Below, piece after piece: positions 1 through 8,612 of a stretch of DNA of 31,283 bases. The stretch spans positions 1-31,283 of the forward strand of contig DQHP01000163.1 in the NCBI GenBank assembly GCA_003524435.1. The letters run 5' to 3'. The stretch comes from Microbacterium sp. Lineage in GTDB: Bacteria; Actinomycetota; Actinomycetes; Actinomycetales; Microbacteriaceae. Positions within the stretch are counted from its first letter, which is position 1. Every line of letters starts with the position of its first letter. Both the position numbers and the translations under genes were made by a program. The notes under the pieces were generated by a model, which did no database searches, was not told the DNA's origin, and worked only from the letters and a program-made list of their open reading frames with translations.

Positions 1-1
1 C

Positions 2-1276
2 GTCGGCCGCCGCTATGGCTGGTGGGTGTCGGGCGCCGCCTTCACCGGTGCGCTCTGGTGCGTCTGGACCCTGAACGGCGTCGTCCTTCTGGAGGCGTAT
101 CTGCTGCCTCCGGCGCTCGCTGCCGTCGGGGTCGCCACGATTCTCACTGCGCGCGGCGTAGAAGTCCGCGCTCTCTTCGCTGCTGGGCTCGGTGTCGCTG
201 TTATCCCCAGTCTTGCGATGGTCGCATTCGTCGAGCCAGAGGCTCGTACTGCCTCAGGGATACCCTGGCGTGCGCTCGCCTTACTCGCCGCGGGCATCGT
301 GCTGATCGGGGTCGCCGCCTTGTTCAGCCGGCTCGGTCGCCAGTTGCGCATTGCGCGAGTTCGGATGCTGGTGCCTCCGACCCTGGTTGCTGCGGGTATT
401 GCCGCGATCGCAGGGCCCGTGCAAGGCGTCCATATGCGTTCTGCGACCTCGCTCCACGGGGTTGTGTTGTTCCTGGCGTGCCTTGCGGTGTCCGCGGTCG
501 CTGCGCTCATCCTGACGTGTGTGGCTCGAGGCATCCGGCGTTCCTCGCCGGCGACGTCGCCGCTGCGACGCACGCGATGGCTGTCGGCCCCCGCGATGCT
601 TGCGCTTGCGGCAGGATCTTGGAGTGCGATTGAGCGCAACTGGGGATCGATCTGGCTGATGTGGACGCTGATGATCGGGCTCCTCGTGGTGATGCTGGTA
701 GCCGCGGTGCGGTCAAAGCGCACGACGCTCCCTCCGGTGTGGCTCCTGTTTGCTCTTTCTTTTGTCACCGCGATCGTCGCGTGGAGCCCGCGTGAGCTTC
801 GCGTCGAATGGTTCTCGCTCCCGCTGGGCGCGTTCCTGTTGTTGGCTGGCATCCATGGGCTGCGGGCCGCTCGGTCGAGTGAGAGCGGGGGAGGAATGAA
901 TGCGTGGCCGCAGGGGTACCGCTCGTCCTGGGCACTTTTGGCCCCCGGCATTGTCACGATGATGAGCGCCTCGATCGTCGCGACGTTCACCGATCCACTC
1001 ACCTGGCGGGCGATTCTCGTCATGGTGCTTGCGCTCGCCGCGATCATGGCGGGCGCCGGAAAGAGACTTGCTGCTCCGTTCATTCTGGGAATGCTGGTGC
1101 TGCCGATTGAGAATGTCTTCGTGTTCGCCGTGCAAATCGGCAGAGGCATAGAATCGATGCCGTGGTGGATCACGCTCGCGGTGATCGGGGCCGTGCTGCT
1201 GATTATCGCCGTGACGTATGAGCGGCGTACCGGAGACAGCGACACTGTCGTTGCCCGGATGCGAGACCTGCGGTGA
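2..1276 (+). CDS. Large integral membrane protein, C-terminal part (SCO7613-like)
   Basis: The frame is open to the left edge of the window, so the true start lies upstream; a GTG at 26 is only an internal candidate. What is visible is about 424 residues made almost wholly of hydrophobic helices, perhaps ten to twelve, separated by short Arg-rich turns, with no soluble domain. The segment around 780-870 (SPRELRVEWFSLPLGAF) recalls actinobacterial 'SCO7613 C-terminal domain' membrane proteins, whose function is unknown. That family call is from memory. The gene ends 207 bp before rpsL and reads in the same direction. No terminator hairpin is evident behind it, so some read-through into the str operon is possible. 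Confidence 0.6.
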   Translation, partial: VGRRYGWWVSGAAFTGALWCVWTLNGVVLLEAYLLPPALAAVGVATILTARGVEVRALFAAGLGVAVIPSLAMVAFVEPEARTASGIPWRALALLAAGIVLIGVAALFSRLGRQLRIARVRMLVPPTLVAAGIAAIAGPVQGVHMRSATSLHGVVLFLACLAVSAVAALILTCVARGIRRSSPATSPLRRTRWLSAPAMLALAAGSWSAIERNWGSIWLMWTLMIGLLVVMLVAAVRSKRTTLPPVWLLFALSFVTAIVAWSPRELRVEWFSLPLGAFLLLAGIHGLRAARSSESGGGMNAWPQGYRSSWALLAPGIVTMMSASIVATFTDPLTWRAILVMVLALAAIMAGAGKRLAAPFILGMLVLPIENVFVFAVQIGRGIESMPWWITLAVIGAVLLIIAVTYERRTGDSDTVVARMRDLR

Positions 1277-1289
1277 GATTTGACACCAT

Positions 1290-1318
1290 TTGACCGACGC
1301 GTTACGCAGCATTACACT
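1290..1318 (+). promoter_or_regulatory. Probable promoter of the rpsL-rpsG-fusA operon
   Basis: A -35-like TTGACC (1290-1295) lies 17 bp before a -10-like TACACT (1313-1318). A second TTGACA sits at 1280-1285. Transcription would begin near 1325 and give a leader of about 160 nt before rpsL. The leader opens with a 9-bp hairpin (1328-1351, loop TCTTGG) followed by a 5-bp hairpin at 1358-1371. Spacing and position fit a sigma-A-type promoter; the start site itself is inferred. Confidence 0.6.
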
Positions 1319-1483
1319 TGATCAGGTGTGTGCACGTCTTGGCGTGCGCACTGGGCTCCGGTCCATACCGGTCAGCTCCCACGGCATACCCATCACACCA
1401 AAAGCAGAGCGATTCCGCGCTGCCGGTGGGTCATGATGTGAAACCCATCACGCTGTCACCGTGCAGCATTATGAGGAGAGAAC

Positions 1484-1852
1484 GTGCCAACCATTCAGCA
1501 GTTGGTTCGCAAGGGTCGCTCGCCCAAGGTCACTAAGACCAAGGCGCCGGCGCTCAAGTCGAACCCCCAGCAGGCCGGTGTCTGCACTCGTGTGTACACC
1601 ACCACGCCGAAGAAGCCGAACTCGGCGATGCGCAAGGTCGCTCGTGTGAAGCTCCGCAACGGCACCGAGGTCACCGCCTACATCCCCGGCGAGGGCCACA
1701 ACCTGCAGGAGCACTCGCTCGTGCTCGTCCGTGGTGGTCGTGTTAAGGACCTCCCCGGTGTGCGTTACAAGATTGTCCGTGGCGCCCTGGACACCCAGGC
1801 AGTCAAGAACCGTAAGCAGGCTCGTTCCCGCTACGGCGCAAAGAAGGGTTGA
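1484..1852 (+). CDS. rpsL: 30S ribosomal protein S12
   Basis: S12 sits at the decoding centre of the 30S subunit and checks codon-anticodon pairing. The 122-residue product has the family signature TTTPKKPNSA (39-48) and the GGRVKDLPG loop. Lys43 and Lys88, the residues whose change usually gives streptomycin resistance, are both present, as is Asp89, the usual methylthiolation site. The start is GTG, preceded by a GAGGAGAG ribosome site. It is the first gene of the str operon, and rpsG follows after 5 bp. Confidence 0.98.
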   Translation: MPTIQQLVRKGRSPKVTKTKAPALKSNPQQAGVCTRVYTTTPKKPNSAMRKVARVKLRNGTEVTAYIPGEGHNLQEHSLVLVRGGRVKDLPGVRYKIVRGALDTQAVKNRKQARSRYGAKKG

Positions 1853-1857
1853 GTTAG

Positions 1858-2328
1858 ATGCCTCGTAAGGGTCCCGCCCCGAAGCGCCCAGTCGTCAACG
1901 ATCCGGTATACGGTGCTCCGATCGTCACCTCGCTCGTCAACAAGATCCTTGTTGATGGCAAGAAGTCGCTCGCAGAGTCGATCGTCTACGGCGCCCTCCG
2001 CGGCGTTGAGGCGAAGAACAGCCAGGATGCTGTCGCCACGCTGAAGAAGGCGCTCGACAACGTGCGCCCCACGCTTGAGGTTCGTAGCCGCCGTGTTGGT
2101 GGCTCGACTTACCAGGTGCCGGTTGAGGTTAAGCCTCACCGTGCGAACACCCTCGCGCTGCGCTGGCTCGTCAGCTACGCCAAGGGTCGCCGCGAGAAGA
2201 CGATGACCGAGCGTCTCCAGAACGAAATTCTGGATGCCTCGAACGGCCTGGGCGCTGCAGTCAAGCGCCGTGAGGACACTCACAAGATGGCCGAGTCGAA
2301 CCGCGCGTTCGCCCACTACCGCTGGTAA
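1858..2328 (+). CDS. rpsG: 30S ribosomal protein S7
   Basis: S7 starts assembly of the 30S head by binding the 3' domain of 16S rRNA and contacts the E-site tRNA. The 156-residue length and the PRKGPAPKRPV start are typical of bacterial S7. The rpsL-rpsG gap is only 5 bp and the ribosome site (GAAGGG) lies inside rpsL. So the long rpsL-rpsG spacer that binds S7 in E. coli does not exist here, and any feedback control must act elsewhere. Confidence 0.98.
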   Translation: MPRKGPAPKRPVVNDPVYGAPIVTSLVNKILVDGKKSLAESIVYGALRGVEAKNSQDAVATLKKALDNVRPTLEVRSRRVGGSTYQVPVEVKPHRANTLALRWLVSYAKGRREKTMTERLQNEILDASNGLGAAVKRREDTHKMAESNRAFAHYRW

Positions 2329-2334
2329 CAGCCC

Positions 2335-2371
2335 TGCACGCTCAGGGGTGCTTGTCACTCCTGAGCGTGCA
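2335..2371 (+). promoter_or_regulatory. Strong 16-bp hairpin between rpsG and fusA
   Basis: Arms 2335-2350 and 2356-2371 pair over 16 bp with a single G-U wobble around the loop CTTGT. No T-tract follows, so a classical intrinsic terminator is unlikely. It could be an RNA processing or 3'-end stabilising structure that sets rpsL/rpsG output against fusA, or a partial attenuator. It begins 6 nt after the rpsG stop and ends 47 nt before fusA. Confidence 0.75.
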
Positions 2372-2418
2372 CCTCATAACTCGTCGCTCCGCGACATCAC
2401 GAAGATAAGGACACTCCA

Positions 2419-4533
2419 GTGGCACAAGACGTGCTCACCGACCTGAGCAAGGTCCGCAACATCGGCATCATGGCGCACATCGATGCTGGCAAGACCACGA
2501 CGACCGAGCGCATCCTGTTCTACACGGGCGTCAACCACAAGCTGGGCGAGACGCACGATGGTGGCGCGACGACCGACTGGATGGAGCAGGAGAAAGAGCG
2601 CGGCATCACGATCACGTCTGCCGCCGTGACCTGCTTCTGGAACAACAACCAGATCAACATCATTGACACCCCCGGTCACGTTGACTTCACCGTTGAGGTA
2701 GAGCGTTCGCTGCGCGTCCTCGACGGTGCCGTTGCTGTCTTCGACGGCAAGGAGGGCGTTGAGCCCCAGTCCGAGACCGTGTGGCGTCAGGCTGACAAGT
2801 ACAACGTCCCCCGTATCTGCTTCGTCAACAAGATGGACAAGCTCGGCGCGGACTTCTACTACACCGTCGACACGATCGTGAACCGCCTGGGCGCGAAGCC
2901 CCTGGTTATCCAGCTCCCCATCGGTGCTGAAAGCGAATTCGTTGGCGTCATTGACCTCGTCGAGATGCGTGCACTCGTCTGGGAGGGTGACTCCAAGGGT
3001 GACGTGACCATGGGCGCTTCCTACGAAGTGCAGGAGATCCCGGAGAACCTCAAGGAGAAGGCAGCGGAGTACCGCCAGCTGCTCCTTGAGACCGTCGCCG
3101 AGACCGACGACGCTCTGCTCGAGAAGTTCTTCGGTGGCGAAGAGCTCACAGTTGCTGAGATCAAGGGCGCCATCCGCAAGATGGTTGTCGCTTCCGAGAT
3201 CTACCCGGTGCTGTGTGGCTCGGCGTTCAAGAACCGTGGCGTTCAGCCGATGCTTGATGCTGTCGTTGACTACCTGCCGAACCCCCTCGATGTCGGTGCT
3301 ATTGAGGCACACGACCCGAAGGACTACGACACGATCATCGAGCGTCACCCGAGATCAGATGACCCGTTCTCTGCTCTTGCATTCAAGGTTGCTGTGCACC
3401 CGTTCTTCGGTCGCCTGACGTACATTCGCGTGTACTCGGGTCACCTGGACTCCGGCTCTGCGGTCATCAACTCGACCAAGGGTAAGAAGGAGCGCATCGG
3501 AAAGATCTTCCAGATGCACGCCAACAAAGAGAACCCTGTTGACGCGGTTACCGCCGGTAACATCTACGCCGTCATCGGGCTGAAGGACACCACCACCGGT
3601 GACACCCTCACTGACCCGGCAGCCCCGGTCGTCCTCGAGTCGATGACGTTCCCGGATCCGGTTATCGAGGTTGCCATCGAGCCGAAGACGAAGGCCGACC
3701 AGGAGAAGCTGGGTGTTGCCATCCAGAAGCTCGCTGAAGAGGACCCGACGTTCCGCACCGAGCTCAACCCCGAGACTGGTCAGACGACCATCAAGGGCAT
3801 GGGCGAGCTGCACCTGGATATCCTCGTTGACCGCATGAAGCGCGAGTTCAACGTTGAGGCCAACGTGGGTAAGCCGCAGGTTGCATACCGCGAGACGATC
3901 AAGAAGGCCGTCGAGAAGCACGACTACACGCACAAGAAGCAGACCGGTGGATCGGGGCAGTTCGCGAAGATCCAGTTCAACATCGAGCCCCTCGATCTGG
4001 ACGCTGAGAAGACTTACGAGTTTGTGAACTCCGTCACTGGTGGTCGCATCCCGCGTGAGTACATCGGTTCGATCGATGCTGGTTTCCAGGATGCGATGAA
4101 CGTCGGCGTGCTCGCCGGCTTCCCGATCGTGGGTGTCAAGGCGACCATTGTTGATGGTGCTGCGCACGACGTCGACTCTTCGGAAATGGCGTTCAAGATC
4201 GCTGGCTCGATCGGCATGAAGGAAGCTCTCCGCCGGGCGAACCCCGTTCTCCTTGAGCCGCTGATGGCGGTCGAGGTGCGTACTCCTGAGGAGTACATGG
4301 GTGACGTCATCGGCGACCTGAACTCGCGTCGTGGCCAGATCCAGTCGATGGAAGACTCCACCGGCATCAAGATCGTTCGCGCACACGTTCCGCTGTCAGA
4401 GATGTTCGGTTACATTGGTGACCTGCGCTCGAAGACGTCGGGTCGTGCCGTGTACTCGATGGAGTTCGACAGCTACGCCGAGGTTCCTCGCGCAGTTGCG
4501 GACGAGATCGTTCAGAAAACCAAGGGCGAGTAA
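2419..4533 (+). CDS. fusA: Elongation factor G
   Basis: EF-G is the GTPase that drives translocation of tRNA and mRNA through the ribosome and, with RRF, recycles ribosomes. The 704-residue protein shows the P-loop AHIDAGKTT near residue 20, the switch II motif DTPGHVDF, and NKMDK for guanine specificity. Domains II to V follow; the GGSGQFAKIQ and HDVDSSEMAF segments belong to domain IV. The start is GTG behind an AAGGACA ribosome site. It is a full-length canonical copy, third gene of the str operon. Confidence 0.98.
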   Translation: MAQDVLTDLSKVRNIGIMAHIDAGKTTTTERILFYTGVNHKLGETHDGGATTDWMEQEKERGITITSAAVTCFWNNNQINIIDTPGHVDFTVEVERSLRVLDGAVAVFDGKEGVEPQSETVWRQADKYNVPRICFVNKMDKLGADFYYTVDTIVNRLGAKPLVIQLPIGAESEFVGVIDLVEMRALVWEGDSKGDVTMGASYEVQEIPENLKEKAAEYRQLLLETVAETDDALLEKFFGGEELTVAEIKGAIRKMVVASEIYPVLCGSAFKNRGVQPMLDAVVDYLPNPLDVGAIEAHDPKDYDTIIERHPRSDDPFSALAFKVAVHPFFGRLTYIRVYSGHLDSGSAVINSTKGKKERIGKIFQMHANKENPVDAVTAGNIYAVIGLKDTTTGDTLTDPAAPVVLESMTFPDPVIEVAIEPKTKADQEKLGVAIQKLAEEDPTFRTELNPETGQTTIKGMGELHLDILVDRMKREFNVEANVGKPQVAYRETIKKAVEKHDYTHKKQTGGSGQFAKIQFNIEPLDLDAEKTYEFVNSVTGGRIPREYIGSIDAGFQDAMNVGVLAGFPIVGVKATIVDGAAHDVDSSEMAFKIAGSIGMKEALRRANPVLLEPLMAVEVRTPEEYMGDVIGDLNSRRGQIQSMEDSTGIKIVRAHVPLSEMFGYIGDLRSKTSGRAVYSMEFDSYAEVPRAVADEIVQKTKGE

Positions 4534-4540
4534 GTCCTTC

Positions 4541-4602
4541 CCGATCGGATGCTGCGACCGCTCCCTGAGCGTGTCGAAGGGCCGGGCGCAGCATCCGGTC
4601 GG
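4541..4602 (+). repeat. Nested inverted repeat with REP-like core, fusA-tuf spacer
   Basis: Arms 4541-4556 (CCGATCGGATGCTGCG) and 4587-4602 pair over 16 bp with one G-U wobble. They enclose about 30 nt that hold CCCTGAGCGTGTCGAAGGG (4563-4581). That core closely resembles a dispersed CCCTGAGCCTGTCGAAGGG-type repeat that I recall from many high-GC genomes. The structure lies directly after the fusA stop and could serve as a transcript end or a boundary before tuf, although no T-tract follows. Confidence 0.65.
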
Positions 4603-4716
4603 ACAACACACAACTTCACAAAGCTCTCTCTACTAAACTGAGAATCAAACCCCGTAGCGAACCGGTCACAAACCAGTGCCCGGCAATCTCTACACGAACG
4701 TCCTGAGGAGGACCCA
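4603..4716 (+). promoter_or_regulatory. tuf leader region with probable promoter
   Basis: This AT-richer stretch between the repeat and tuf contains TACTAAACT at 4631-4639, which could supply a -10 (TAAACT, 4634-4639). No good -35 sits at the right distance, so the promoter call is weak. A separate tuf promoter would make sense given the structure that closes fusA and the high demand for EF-Tu. The ribosome site AGGAGG (4706-4711) lies 5 nt before the GTG start. Confidence 0.35.
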
Positions 4717-5907
<1,191 letters not shown>

Positions 5908-5922
5908 GCATCTGCTTATCTG

Positions 5923-5956
5923 CAAAGGGGTCGGGCCTTCGGGCTCGGCCCCTTTG
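5923..5956 (+). terminator. Terminator after tuf with UUCG tetraloop
   Basis: Arms 5923-5937 and 5942-5956 form a 15-bp stem with two G-U wobbles, closed by a C(UUCG)G tetraloop, one of the most stable RNA loops. The stem starts with AAA and ends with TTT, so it could act in both directions. It begins 15 nt after the tuf stop. Confidence 0.85.
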
Positions 5957-6051
5957 TCGTGCGTTCGGGCTTCCCCTGCGTCGGTCTTCCGTGCAGAATA
6001 AGACGTGTCGACCGAATCTGGTCGGCGCTTCACGTTCTGAAGGGGATCCCA

Positions 6052-6264
6052 ATGGGAATCGATGACCTGGTCAACAAGGGCAAAGACGCATTCGAGCAGA
6101 ACAAGGACAAAATCGAAGAGATCGTCAAGAGCGAGCAGGCGGAAGATGTCAGCGACAAGGTTCTTGACGGCATCGCCGACTTCGCTAAGAAGGTCGCTCC
6201 TGGTGCTGCAGACCAGATCGACGGTGTCCGTGACAACGTCGACAAGTCAGTCGGCAACGAGTAG
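6052..6264 (+). CDS. Small antitoxin-like protein (Rv0909/MT0933-type)
   Basis: This encodes a 70-residue, highly charged, probably all-helical protein with no Cys, His or Trp and no signal or membrane segment. Its pattern of short amphipathic helices (KGKDAFEQNKDKIEEIV, then VSDKVLDGIADFAKKV) fits the small actinobacterial 'MT0933-like antitoxin' family. That assignment is from memory and the function is not proven. The ATG at 6052 is chosen because AAGGGGA lies 6 nt upstream; an in-frame start at 5959 would add 31 unlikely residues. A CAGAAT -10-like box lies at 5994-5999. No toxin gene is next to it: tuf lies before and the S10 leader after. Confidence 0.65.
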   Translation: MGIDDLVNKGKDAFEQNKDKIEEIVKSEQAEDVSDKVLDGIADFAKKVAPGAADQIDGVRDNVDKSVGNE

Positions 6265-6274
6265 CTAAAGCTTC

Positions 6275-6315
6275 AAGAGGGGGCTGCGCACTTGGGTGCG
6301 TAGCTCCCTTTTCTT
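6275..6315 (+). terminator. Intrinsic terminator after the antitoxin-like gene
   Basis: Arms 6275-6291 and 6296-6312 pair over 17 bp with three G-U wobbles around the loop TTGG. The descending arm ends in TTTT and is followed by CTTC. This is the clearest classical intrinsic terminator in the window, and it insulates the S10 leader from upstream transcription. Confidence 0.88.
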
Positions 6316-6356
6316 CGTCCGGAGAGGTCTGAGTGCGCGGCGCGACACGCCCGGGT

Positions 6357-6386
6357 TTGCGTAAGTGAAATCAGGCATGGCAGAAT
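6357..6386 (+). promoter_or_regulatory. Probable S10 operon promoter
   Basis: TTGCGT (6357-6362) and CAGAAT (6381-6386) are separated by 18 bp, placing the transcript start near 6393. CAGAAT followed by A or G also occurs upstream of the antitoxin-like gene (5994) and of the DsbA-like gene (20675), which suggests a local -10 variant. The call rests on position and weak matches only. Confidence 0.45.
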
Positions 6387-6392
6387 AGATAA

Positions 6393-6626
6393 GTTCCACA
6401 TTCCGGTGGTGCGCTATGCGCTCACTGGATCACTACCACGGCAGTGCATAGACGGCGCGAAAGCGCAGGGATCTAGGCCGCGGGTAGCAGAACAAGCCCC
6501 GTCAATTAATCACGACGTTTTGTCGTGCGTGGCGGGCTGACAGAAGAATAGTGGCGCAGTGCGTCCAATGCCCCAGATCCGTCCGGCTCTGGTTGGTACG
6601 ACGCTTTATAGAGAGATGAGCAGACA
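6393..6626 (+). promoter_or_regulatory. Structured 5' leader of the S10 operon
   Basis: About 230 nt without an ORF lie between the promoter and rpsJ. Visible helices are CTATG/CATAG (6414-6418 with 6447-6451) continued by CACTG/CAGTG (6423-6427 with 6442-6446), GCGC-GAAA-GCGC with a GNRA loop (6455-6466), and CACGAC-GTTTT-GTCGTG (6511-6527) inside an outer AGCCC/GGGCT pairing (6495-6538). Long leaders of this operon carry L4 feedback control in E. coli. Whether this one binds a ribosomal protein is unknown. Confidence 0.5.
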
Positions 6627-6935
6627 ATGGCGGGACAAAAGATCCGCATTCGCCTGAAGTCGTATGATCATGAGGTCATCGACACGTCGGCGCGTAAAAT
6701 CGTCGACACCGTGACCCGTGCGGGCGCGACGGTTGTCGGCCCCGTGCCGCTTCCGACCGAGAAGAACGTCGTGTGCGTTATCCGGTCGCCCCACAAGTAC
6801 AAGGACAGCCGCGAGCACTTCGAGATGCGCACACACAAGCGCCTCATCGACATCGTGGACCCGACGCCTAAGGCCGTTGATTCGCTGATGCGCCTCGACC
6901 TTCCGGCTGACGTCAACATCGAGATCAAGCTGTAA
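6627..6935 (+). CDS. rpsJ: 30S ribosomal protein S10
   Basis: S10 is part of the 30S head and, as NusE, also joins the antitermination complex with NusB. The 102-residue product carries the expected IRIRLKSYDH start and the EMRTHKRLIDI segment. It is the first gene of a 14-gene ribosomal-protein run. rplC starts 10 bp after its stop. Confidence 0.98.
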   Translation: MAGQKIRIRLKSYDHEVIDTSARKIVDTVTRAGATVVGPVPLPTEKNVVCVIRSPHKYKDSREHFEMRTHKRLIDIVDPTPKAVDSLMRLDLPADVNIEIKL

Positions 6936-6945
6936 GGGGTCTCTC

Positions 6946-7605
6946 ATGGTTGACATCAATTCAAAGATTTCGAAGGGAATGCTGGGCACCAAGCTCGGCA
7001 TGACCCAGGTGTGGTCCGCGGACGGCAAGCTCGTCCCCGTCACCGTCATCGAGCTGGCACCGAACGTGGTCACTCAGATCCGTACCCCCGAGAAGGATGG
7101 CTACAAGGCTGTCCAGATCGCGGCAGGTCAGATCGACCCGCGCAAGGTCAACAAGCCCCTCACCGCTCACTTCGAGGCTGCCGGCGTTACGCCGCGTCGC
7201 CACGTCACTGAGATCCGCACTGCAGATGCTGCGGACTACTCGCTGGGCCAGGAGCTCACCGTTGACGGCGTGTTCGACGCTGGCCAGCTGGTCGACGTCA
7301 TCGGCACCAGCAAGGGCAAGGGCACCGCTGGTGTCATGAAGCGCCACAACTTCAAGGGTGTCGGCGCATCGCACGGTGCACACCGCAACCACCGCAAGCC
7401 CGGCTCCATCGGCGCATCGTCGACACCGAGCCGCGTCTTCAAGGGCATGCGCATGGCCGGCCGTATGGGCGGCGAGCGCGTGGCCGTTCTCAACCTGACG
7501 GTGCACGGCATCGACGCCGAGAAGGGTCTGCTGCTCGTCAAGGGCGCTGTCCCCGGTGCTCGTGGTCGTCTCGTCTACGTCCGCAACGCTGTGAAGGGGG
7601 CCTAG
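6946..7605 (+). CDS. rplC: 50S ribosomal protein L3
   Basis: L3 starts 50S assembly and sends a loop toward the peptidyl transferase centre. The 219-residue protein includes MLGTKLGMTQVW near the N-terminus and the central loop GTSKGKGTAGVMKRHNF ahead of the SHGAHRNHRKPGSIG segment that reaches into the 23S rRNA. The ribosome site AAGGGG overlaps the rpsJ stop, so translation is probably coupled. Confidence 0.98.
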   Translation: MVDINSKISKGMLGTKLGMTQVWSADGKLVPVTVIELAPNVVTQIRTPEKDGYKAVQIAAGQIDPRKVNKPLTAHFEAAGVTPRRHVTEIRTADAADYSLGQELTVDGVFDAGQLVDVIGTSKGKGTAGVMKRHNFKGVGASHGAHRNHRKPGSIGASSTPSRVFKGMRMAGRMGGERVAVLNLTVHGIDAEKGLLLVKGAVPGARGRLVYVRNAVKGA

Positions 7606-7608
7606 TCC

Positions 7609-8271
7609 ATGGCTGACCTGACTCTCGCGCTCGACGTCCTCAAGGTCGATGGCAAGAAGGCTGGCTCCATCGAGCTGCCTGCCGCGATCTTCGACGCCAA
7701 GACGAACATTCCACTCATCCACCAGGTCGTCGTCGCGCAGCGCGCGGCGGCTCGCCAGGGCACGCACTCGACCAAGCGTCGTGGCGAGGTTTCCGGTGCT
7801 GGCCGCAAGCCCTTCAAACAGAAGGGCACGGGTAACGCCCGTCAGGGCTCCATCCGCGCGCCGCACATGACCGGCGGTGGCATCGTCCACGGCCCGAAGC
7901 CGCGTGACTACTCGCAGCGCACACCCAAGAAGATGATTGCTGCCGCCCTCCGTGGCGCGCTCAGCGATCGCTTCCGCGGCGAGCGTCTGCACGCTATCGA
8001 ATCGTTCGGCATCGAAGGAACACCTTCGACGAAGGCTGCGGCCGCGTTCCTCGCGACTGTTGCCTCCTCGAAGCACATCCTCGTGGTGACCGAGCGCAAC
8101 GACGAACTGACCGTCAAGAGCATTCGGAACCTTTCGAACCTCCACGTGCTCAGCTTCGATCAGCTCAACGCCTACGACGTGCTCGTCTCTGACGACATCG
8201 TCTTCACCAAGGCCGCTCTCGAGGGCTTCATTGCCTCGAAGATCGGTGCAACCGAGGAGGTCTCGGCATGA
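7609..8271 (+). CDS. rplD: 50S ribosomal protein L4
   Basis: L4 lines the polypeptide exit tunnel and in E. coli also represses its own operon. The 220-residue protein has the extended tunnel loop (STKRRGEVSGAGRKPFKQKGTG, about residues 55-77) in which macrolide resistance changes usually fall; nothing unusual is seen there. It lies 3 bp after rplC and overlaps rplW by 4 bp (ATGA). Confidence 0.98.
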   Translation: MADLTLALDVLKVDGKKAGSIELPAAIFDAKTNIPLIHQVVVAQRAAARQGTHSTKRRGEVSGAGRKPFKQKGTGNARQGSIRAPHMTGGGIVHGPKPRDYSQRTPKKMIAAALRGALSDRFRGERLHAIESFGIEGTPSTKAAAAFLATVASSKHILVVTERNDELTVKSIRNLSNLHVLSFDQLNAYDVLVSDDIVFTKAALEGFIASKIGATEEVSA

Positions 8272-8591
8272 CCGAGCAGAACGGCGCCCTCCAGTCGGCG
8301 TTCAATAAGGACCCCCGCGACATCATCTTGAAGCCGGTCGTCTCTGAGAAGAGCTACTCGCTGATCGACGAAGGAAAGTACACCTTCCTCGTTGACCCGC
8401 GTGCGACCAAGACAGAGATCAAGCTCGCAATCGAGAAGGTCTTCGGCGTCAAGGTTGCTGGAGTCAATACGATCAACCGCGTCGGCAAGGCTCGTCGCAC
8501 CCGCTTCGGCACGGGAAAGCGCAAGGACACCAAGCGCGCCATCGTGACCCTGAAGTCGGGCACCATCGACATCTTCACGGCAATCGGCTGA
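8268..8591 (+). CDS. rplW: 50S ribosomal protein L23
   Basis: L23 sits at the tunnel exit and is the docking site for trigger factor and SRP. The 107-residue product shows DIILKPVVSEKSYSLI and the VNTINRVGKARR segment. The start is the ATG of an ATGA overlap with rplD, with AGGAGG 7 nt upstream inside rplD, so the two genes are translationally coupled. Confidence 0.97.
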   Translation: MTEQNGALQSAFNKDPRDIILKPVVSEKSYSLIDEGKYTFLVDPRATKTEIKLAIEKVFGVKVAGVNTINRVGKARRTRFGTGKRKDTKRAIVTLKSGTIDIFTAIG

Positions 8592-8612
8592 CCCGGGGGA
8601 TAAAGGACAATC

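Noticed and set aside
13..1245. 410-residue reverse-strand open frame opposite the membrane protein
   Set aside because: The translation is Ser/Arg/Thr/Ala-rich with no domain or membrane pattern, while the plus-strand frame has clear hydrophobic helices.
1318..1536. 72-codon plus-strand frame in the rpsL leader
   Set aside because: It overlaps the start of rpsL in another frame, has no ribosome site and no conserved content. The region is better read as an untranslated leader.
2374..4386. Two reverse-strand open frames across fusA (2374-3348 and 3355-4386)
   Set aside because: Both are long only because of codon bias in fusA. Neither has a ribosome site or recognisable motif.
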